Below, in pieces: positions 23,489 through 32,400 of a DNA stretch of 64,000 nt (its first letter is position 1; every line of letters begins with the position of its first letter). The position numbers and the translations under genes were made by a program. Origin of the DNA: Anolis sagrei (lineage: Eukaryota > Chordata > Lepidosauria > Squamata > Anolidae); NCBI RefSeq assembly GCF_037176765.1, contig NC_090024.1:244802571-244866570 (forward strand), in the 5' to 3' direction. The notes under the pieces are model-generated. The model saw nothing but the letters and a program-made list of their open reading frames with translations. It was not told where the DNA came from and did not search any database.

Positions 23489-26400
23489 TGATTCACACAC
23501 AGAGAGATATAGTATCATAGATTTGAAAGGGACCCTTAAAGAAAGTCAATGATATCTTGCAAATTCCAGGGTGGGCAAACCAGACACTCTCCACATCAAC
23601 ACTGACAAAGAAACAGCAAGAAATATTATTTACCCACAAGCAGAAAGAAACTACATATATTAGAAACCAACACTTTCTCATTACTTTATTTTCCAGATCA
23701 CCAGGCTGGGCCACAGCAACACGTGGCAGGGGTCAGCTAGTTTCATATAATTCTTTTCCTTTTTTGCTTCCACAATGGCTCAATTCTGTGGGATCCTGGG
23801 AGTTGTAGTTTGGTGAGGCGCCAGGAGATTTTGGAAGATAAGGTTAAAGACCTTTTAAAACTGCAGCTCCTGTGATTCCATAGCACTGAGTTGACTGTAC
23901 TTCTTCCTTGTTTTTATAATGCTTTATCCTGTCCTATCCAGTAGTCTAATTTTCCAAAATGTTGAAGACCTGGGGCACCCTTTCTTTGCTATACTTTTCC
24001 AAAGTGAAAAGTATAGAAATTTTAGAGTTCGAAGAGACCTCGTGGGCCATCCAGTCCAACCACATTCTGCCAAGAAGCAGGAAAATCGCATTTAAACCAC
24101 TCCTGACAGATGGCCATCCAGACTCTGTTTCAAAGCCTCCAAAGAAGGAGCCTCCACCACACTCCAGGGCAGAGAGTTCCACTGCTGAACAGCTCTCTCT
24201 CACAGTCAGGAAGTTCTTCCTAATGTTCAGGTGGAATCTCTTTTCTTTCCAGAAGTTTGAAGCCATTGTTCTATTGCATCCCAGTCTCCAGGGCAGTGGA
24301 AAGGAAGCCTGCTCCTTCCTTCCTATGATTTTATCATGTCACCTCTCCACCTTCTCTTCTGCAGGCTAAGCATGCCCAGCTCTTTAAGCCGCTCCTCATA
24401 GAGCTTGTTCTCCAGTGATAACAAAAGTACAAGAATGGCGTTGGAAAGAAAGGAAAAGAAAGAAACTAATTTGCAAACCACAGTCGTAGGACATTAACAA
24501 TCATTTTGCAGATCCAAATGCCCCAGAGTCGCCTCCTGATTCTAGCAACTGCAACAAGGAATTGTGCAGCAGATTAAAAGTATGGAATATTTCCTCCCTA
24601 TGCAGCCAGTTAAATTAAAACTGCACAAAAGAGCGTTAAAGCATTTCCCTGGTACTTAATGTGATGATCTGGAGGGCCAGATGGCAAAGAATCCTCATTT
24701 ATGGAAAACGTCGAAGCAAGCCAGATATCCAAAAATATTTCTTCCTTACTAAGCCTCCAGCCATTAGAGTTTACACGTCAGTTTTTCTTAGAATGGGGTT
24801 GCTCAGCCGAGGATTTTTCCTCCATCTGGCAATTTCAATACAGGATAAAGCCAACAGCATTGATGTCATAAGCTACCTGCTCTGTTTTGCCAATTTCAGG
24901 CCTTTCAAAGGGAAATGGGTTAGAAGCATAGAATCCTAGAGTTGGAAGAGACCCTTAAAAACCACCCAGTTCAACCCCCTTTGTCTTGTGGGGAAACCAA
25001 TCTAAGCCCTCCTGATTGATGGCCATCCAGCCTCTGCTTTAAAACCACTAGAGAAAGAGACACATACCACAGTCCCCTGCTGAAGAGCTCTTACTGTTAA
25101 GAAGCACTGCCTAATGTTTACACCAGTGGTTCCCAACCTATGTTGCACTACTACTACTACGTTGACACCAAAATACAACACCGTCTGAGCTCTGCGAGTG
25201 CAGCATTTTTCCAAATTAAGCAGAGAATGTTTGAGGACTGGGACATCCGTAGGGAGACCAAGGAGCTCATTCATAAAGCTATTGTCCTCCCAACCCTGCT
25301 CTATGCCTGCGAAATGTGGACAGTCTACAGACGTCACATACAACTCCTAGAATGATTCCATCAGTATTGCCTCAGGAAAATCCTGCAAATATCTTGGGAA
25401 GACAAGCAGACAAAAGTCAGCGTGCTGGAAGAAGCAAAGACCACCAGCACTGAAGCAATGCTCCTCCACCATTAACTCCGCTGGACTGGACACGTTGCCA
25501 GATGCCCGACCACCGTCTCCCAAAGCAGTTGCTCTACTCCGAACTCAAGAATAGAAAACGGAATGTTGGTGGACAGGAAAAGAGATTGAAAGATGGGCTC
25601 AAAGTCATAGACACTGTGGCATAGACACTGAAAACTGGGAAGCCCTGGCCCTTGAGCACTCCAGCTGGAGGTCAGCTGTGACCAGCAGTGCTGTAGAATT
25701 TGAAGAGGCACGAATGGAGGGTAAAAGAGAGAAATGTGCCAAGAGGAAGGCACATCAAGCCAATCCCGACCGAGACCGCCTTCCACCTGGAAACCAATGT
25801 CCTCACTGTGGGAGAAGATGCAGATCAAGAATAGGGTTCCACAATCACCTACGGACCCACCAGCACACTGACCTTGGAAGACTATCCTACTCGGACAACG
25901 AGGGATCGCCTAAGGTTCCCAACCTGTGATATGTGGGCCACCAGTGGTCAGCAAGAATGAAAATATGGTCAGCGGCCTCATCATTACTACACCGGGTTGT
26001 TGTAGGTTTTTCAGGCTATATGGCCATGGTCTAGAGGCATTCTCTCCTGACGTTTCGCCTGCATCTATGGCAAGCATCCACAGAGGTAGTGAGGTCTGTT
26101 GGAACTAGGAAAAGGGGGTTTATATATCTGTGGAATGACCAGGGTGAGACAAAGGGCTCTTGTCTGCTGGAGCTAGGGGTGAATGTTTCAACTGGCCATC
26201 TTCATTAGCATTTGATGGCCTAGCTGAGCCTGGGGGAATCTTTTGTTGAGAGGTGATTAGCTAATCACCGGTCAAGTAAGCCTTCGACAATACAATAAAC
26301 AACATGTCTTCTTTGCTCTTCATCTCCAGCTGGAAAAACTGTACCCCGACATGCTCATGATGCTCAAGGGTTCGCCTTCTGCTGCGCCATCGTTGACCAT

Positions 26401-29400
26401 TACGCCTGAAATTCTGTCCTTGAGCCCAGACGTTGATGTCCAAGCCTTTGCCATTCTCCCAAACTCGACTCTGGCTCCTCTCTTCATCTTGCAAGTGGTA
26501 AGTTCTCCATCAAATCTCCATAGCATCTACATTTCCTGTTTTGTTGCGCACTGGGTCTGAACAAATTGTCTGTATTCTATAGGACGTATACTTTAAACCC
26601 AGTGGGAAGCCGGGGTGCCTCAAAGAGAGATTCTTAGGGATTTCCTGAAGTGATGGTCTTTAGAGTCTTCAATGGTACAACAAAGTCTTTATTAAGGAAC
26701 AAATAACAAATCTTCAAACAACACTTCAAGGCTTTCTTATTCTAGTCTTTAAGAGACTGGCACTGACTTGGATTAACTGTGCTTTCTCAGCATGAGGAAG
26801 AACCCTTTATAATCTCTCCCAGGCTGTCTATCGTCTGGGCCTCGCTGGTCTGGGTCTTACTACCGATCCCAAATGCATCTGGACATCGAGTAAACCTACC
26901 AGCCAAGGCTTGAAGACATTTCAGCTGGAATTCCGTGGTTCTGTAATGCTGTCCTGTGGGAACTTCAGGGCTGTTTTCCCCTCTGGTGCTGTGAGGCTGA
27001 GCGGCTGTGAGCTCTCAGCCAGAGCCTTTGGGATCTTTTCCTTCTGTTTCTATTTCCCTGAATGATTCCCAGATGATCACCGGATGGTCCCCGGGTGATC
27101 TTGAGGAATGAAGCTTTTCCTACGGGACGAGCTGTCTACATCCTATAGACTAGCTTCCTTGTATGTGACTGACTGAAAATGGCTCCTTTCCCTTCTCAAA
27201 ACCCAAAAAGGGGGCGGAACTAAGGGACCTAATGATGATGGACAGGTGGCCTGCCCTATAACCGCAAACTTTAACAGGAAGCCACCATGCTGCAGAATGC
27301 CAAGCCTTGGGCTGCAAACAAACACTAGATACAAGGCAAATAAAGTAGGAGCTTCTGGTACAACCACCAATTGTCTCCTTCATCTTCATCTGTTTCTGTG
27401 AGTGCCTCAACACTGCAGAATTAAAGGAGTTTGATACCACTTTAAGTGCCAGGGCAGAATGCTATGGAATCAAAGGAGTTGGAGTTTTACAAGGTCTTAA
27501 GCTTCCTCTGGTTAAAAGTGCTGGCTCCAAATCAGATAACGACTCCCAGGATTCTGTAGGATTGATCCATGGCAGTTAAAGCAGTTTCAAACTACACCAG
27601 TTCTGCAGTGCAGATGCCCCCCTTTTAAAAGCTACAGATACACCTGCAAACCAGCTTCAACCTGCCTCTCTCTTTTACTTTCCAGTCGACTACTATATCG
27701 GCCAAAGTCGCCATCACCTCCACCAAAATCACTGGCTCCCTGCAACTTGGCAAGTAAGTTGTAGTGCAGACATTGTCCACATTGGTACTCTAGCACCTTC
27801 ACACACACACACAGAAAATATATACTTAAGTGCATATGTACTATGTAATTAATGCAGTTTGATACCACTTGAACTGCCATGGCTCAGTTATACGTGATCC
27901 TGGAGTTGCGGTTTTACAAGGTCTTCTCCAAATTCCCAGGATTCCATAGCATGAAGGTGGAGTTCAACTGCATTCATTCTACTGTGTAGATTTATTTATT
28001 TATTGTGTCAGGAGCAAAGCAAACAGTTGTATTGCATTTTTTTAACAAACAAACAAAACATAAAGTTTGCAAGTTTGGTAGTTGATTAAATGTCCTTTGA
28101 CCAGTATCTGGCCACTTGGAGTGCCTCTGGTATTGCTGCAAGGAGGTCCTCCCTTGTGCATGTGGCAGGGCTCAGGGTGCATTGCAGCAGGTGGTCTGTG
28201 CTTTGCTCTTCTCCGCACTCGCATGTCGTGGATTCCACTTTGTGGCCCCATTTCTTGAGGTTGGCTCTGCATCTTGTGGTGCCAGAGCGCAGTCTGTTCA
28301 GCGCCTTCCAAGTCACCCATTCTTCTGTGTGCCCAGGGGAAAGTCTCTCATTTGGTATCAGCCACTGATTGAGGTTCTGGGTTTGAGCCTACCACTTTTG
28401 GACTCTTGCTTGCTGAGGTGTTCCAGCGAGTGTCTCTGTAGATCTTAGAAAACTATTAATTGATTTAAGTCGTTGACGTGCTGGCTGATACCCAAACAAG
28501 GGATGAGCTGGAGATGTCTCTGCCTTGGTCCTTTCACTATTGGCTGCCACTTCCTGGCGGATGTCAGGTGGTCCAATACCGGCTAAGCAGTGTAATTTCT
28601 CCAGTGAAAGCTAAATTGAGGAGTCTGGAGTGTTTACAACTTCATGCCTTCAAGTAGAACTTGGAATTTCAAAGCAGCTGAGATAAGAAAGGTGATTTAT
28701 CTCAACTCTTTCTGTGACATAATTTTAGTTATTGTCTTTCTGCGCTTAGCCAGTCTTTCAAAAACACACCTTTTTCGAGGGCTACAATTCAGGATTTATG
28801 CTGCACAAAATTCACACACCTTTATCTTGTGGAAAACCCAACATTTTCTATGCATAAAATAAAGCTTGTACACAGAAACAATATTTCCTGTACAGAAAAT
28901 GTTCTTTTCCTTGGTCCTTTCACTATTGGCTGCTACTTCCCGGCGGATGTCAGGTGGTGCAATACCGGCTAAGCAGTGTAATTTCTCCAGTGGTGTGGGG
29001 CGCAGATACCCCGTGATAATGCGGCATTTCTCATTCAGAGCCACATCCACTGTTTTAGTGTGGTGAGATGTGTTCCACACTGGGCATGCGTACTCAGAAG
29101 CAGAGTAGCACAGTGCAAGGGCAGATGTCTTCACCGTGTCTGGTTGTGATCCCCAGGTTGTGCCAGTCATCTTTCGTATGATATTGTTTCTAGCACCCAC
29201 TTTTTGCTTGATGTTCAGGTAGTGCTTCTTGTAGTTAAGAGCATGGTCCAGAGTGACTCCCAGGGATTTGGGTGCGCTGCAAGGCTCCAGTGGGATTCAT
29301 TCCCAGGTAATCCTCAGAACTTGGGATGCTTGTCTGTTCTTAAGGTGAAAGGCACATGTCTGTGTTTTAGATGGGTTGGGGATCAGCTGGTTTTCCCTGT

Positions 29401-32400
29401 AATAGTCAGTAAGGGCACCTAGAGCTTCGGAGAGCTTCTGTTCTACTGTCTCAAAGCTCCCTGCTTGAGCAGTAATGGCATGATCATCAGCGTAGATGAA
29501 GCTCTCCGTCCCTTCTGGCAGTGGCTGGTCATTTGTGTAGATGTTGAACATGGATGGAGTGAGCACGCTCCCCTGAGGCAGGCCGTTCTTCTGTTTCCGC
29601 CATCTGCTTCTCTGGCCCTGGAACTCAACAAAAAAGCTCCTGTTTTGTAGCAGGTTTCCTATGAGGCGGGTGAGGTGGTCGTCCTTTGTGATATTATATA
29701 TTTTTCTCAGGAGGAGGCGGTGGTTCACAGTATCATAGGCTGCTGACAGGTCTATGAAGACAGCTCCTGTGATCTGCTGCCTTTCAAAGCCATCTTCTAT
29801 GTGTTGAGTCAGGTTCAGCACTTGCGATGTGCAGCTTTTGCCTTTTCTGAAGCCAGCTTGCTGTGGGATCAGACAGGGGTCTATTTTTTCCATAATTCTA
29901 TGCAAAATAAGTCTCCCCAGAACTTTGTAGTCTCCTATGTTGAAGCCATGAATAATCTTCTTTATTTAGAAAAAGGAGCTTATTTTCTTCTTTTTCCTCA
30001 TAGATTGCAGCTGTCCTTGAAGCACTCAGATGTTGGACCCTTCTCGGTAAGAGCTTTGGGTATCTCGGTGCATCTCCACTGTAGCATTACTGAAGTTTGA
30101 CATCACTTTAACTATGATGGCTCAATACTATGGAAACCTGAATTATAGTTTGACCAGGTCTTGAGGCTCTCTTGCCAACTATTTCCCAGGATTCCATAGC
30201 ATTAAGCCATGGCAGATGAAGAGGTGTCAAACTGCAACCAATTTGACAGTGTAGACTCTTGGTATCCCTCCCAAACTTTTCATAGAATCATAGAATCAAA
30301 GAGTTGGAAGAGACCTCCTGGGCCATCCAGTCCAACCCCATTCTGCCAAGAAGCAGGAATATTGCATTCAAATCTCCCCTGACAGATGGCCATCCAGCCT
30401 CTGTTTAAAAGCTTCCAAAGAAGGAGCCTCCACCACACTCCAGGGCAGAGAGTTCCGCTGCTGAATGGCTCTCACAGTCAGGAAGTTCTTCCTCGTGTTC
30501 AGATGGAATCTCCTCTCTTGTAGTTTGAAGCCATTGTTCCACTGCGCCCTAGTCTCCAGGGAAGCAGAAAGGAAGCTTGCTCCCTCCTCCTCCTCCCTGT
30601 GGCTTCCCCTCACATATTTATACATGGCTATCATGTCTCCTCTCAGCCTTCTCTTCTTCAGGCTAAACATGCCCAGCTCCTTAAGCCGCTCCTCATAGGG
30701 CTTGTTCTCCAGACCCTTGATCATTTTAGTTGCCCTCCTCTGGACACATTCCAGCTTGTCAATATCTCTCTTGAATTTTGGTGCCCAGAATTGGACACAA
30801 TATTCCAGGTCTGGTCTAACCAAAGTGGAATAGAGGGGTAGCGTGACTTCCCTGGATCTAGGCACTATGCTCCTATTTATGCAGGCCAAAATCCCATTGG
30901 CTTTTTTTGCCGCCACATCACATTCCTGGCTCATGTTTACCTTCCTGTCCATGAGGACTCCAAGATCCTTTTCACACGTCCTGCTCTCGAGCCAGGCATC
31001 GTCCCCCATTCTGTATCTTTGCATTTCGTTTTTCCTGCCAAAGTGGAGTATCTTGCATTTTCATCCTGTTTTCCTCATTCTCTCCCAATCTCCAGGTACA
31101 ACTCATGCAAGGCCTCATTAACTTCTTTGCTGGCAGAATTATTCTCCCCCAGATTAACGGTAAGGATTGTGAGGCAAAATGCTTCGTTAAATCTCTTCCC
31201 AACAGTTCCACAAAGCCCTCCTCCATTGTACTTGTTTCCTAGGATGCTTCTGCGCTGTAGGATTAATGCAATTTGACACCATTTACTGAAAGAAAACCCA
31301 ACTTCTGTCAGGAACTGATGGAGTCAGCTTGTTTTAGCTGCAGAACAACCTGTCTGACATTTACAACTTTTTGAAACAACGACAGCAGAAAATTGCTATA
31401 TAAGAGACCTTTTTACTATCCAAAAGTGTGGCAGACAGCGGGGTCTGGTCACCCGCCACTTTCTCCAAGGGATGGAAAGAGATGTTTTCACAGAATGGCA
31501 GATTTGCAGGGAGAATCAATGAATGATAAAGGAGGGTTAGAATATATGTAAATTTATTTATTTATTTGTCATTTCAGAGCAGCCAGTCAATTATATTACA
31601 TTTCTAACAGAACAAAGCAAACAAACAGACAAAATACAACATTTGTGAGTTTGGTAGTTGATTAAATGTCCTTTGACCAGTATCTGGCCACTTGGAGTGC
31701 CTCTGGTGTTGCTGCAAGGAGGTCCTCCCTGGTGCATGTGGCAGGGCTCAGGGTGCATTGCAGCAGGTGGTCAGTGGTTGGCTCTTCTCCACACTCGCAT
31801 GTCGTGGATTCCACTTTGTGGCCCCATTTCTTGAGGTTGGCTCTGCATTTCGTGGTGCCAGAGCGCAGTCTGTTCAGCGCCTTCCAAGTCGCCCAGTCTT
31901 CTGTGTGCCCAGGGGGGAGTCTCTCATTTGGTATCAGCCATTGGTTGAGGTTCTGGGTTTGAGCCTGCCACTTTTGGACTCTCGCTTGCTGAGGTGTTCT
32001 AGCGAGTGTCTCTGTAGATCTTATAAAACTATTTCTAGATTTAAGTTGTTGACGTGCTGGCTGGTACCCATGTAAATGTAAATGTCCCACCCCCCCCTTT
32101 TTTTGTTTGTGTAACCCATGTAGTTATATAGTCTCTGTGTGTCTACTTTTTTTCTCTGTAAAGTGCCTGTAATATTCTCTGTCTCATTGGAAATGGAATA
32201 CATGAACCTTTTAATGTCTAAAAAGTACGAGTGACAACTGGACACAGGGTTATTCCCAGTGAGGTCTGACCAAAGCAGAAGAGAGTGGGCTTATGACTTC
32301 CCTCGATAGGAACACTATTAATACAGCCTAGAATCAAATTGGCTTTTTAGCTACCACATCCCACTCTTGACTCACTCTCACCTTATGTTCTACTCAGTCT

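Noticed and set aside
25678-25929. Zinc-finger-like host gene ([18 protein letters not shown])
   Set aside because: It is continuous with an upstream LINE ORF2 C terminus ([24 protein letters not shown]), so it is the retrotransposon's own tail motif.
28116-28448. Cys-rich 92- and 110-residue plus-strand ORFs (also near 31692, 35985)
   Set aside because: They are antisense shadows of the conserved LINE family X frame; the minus-strand reading carries the recognisable protein.
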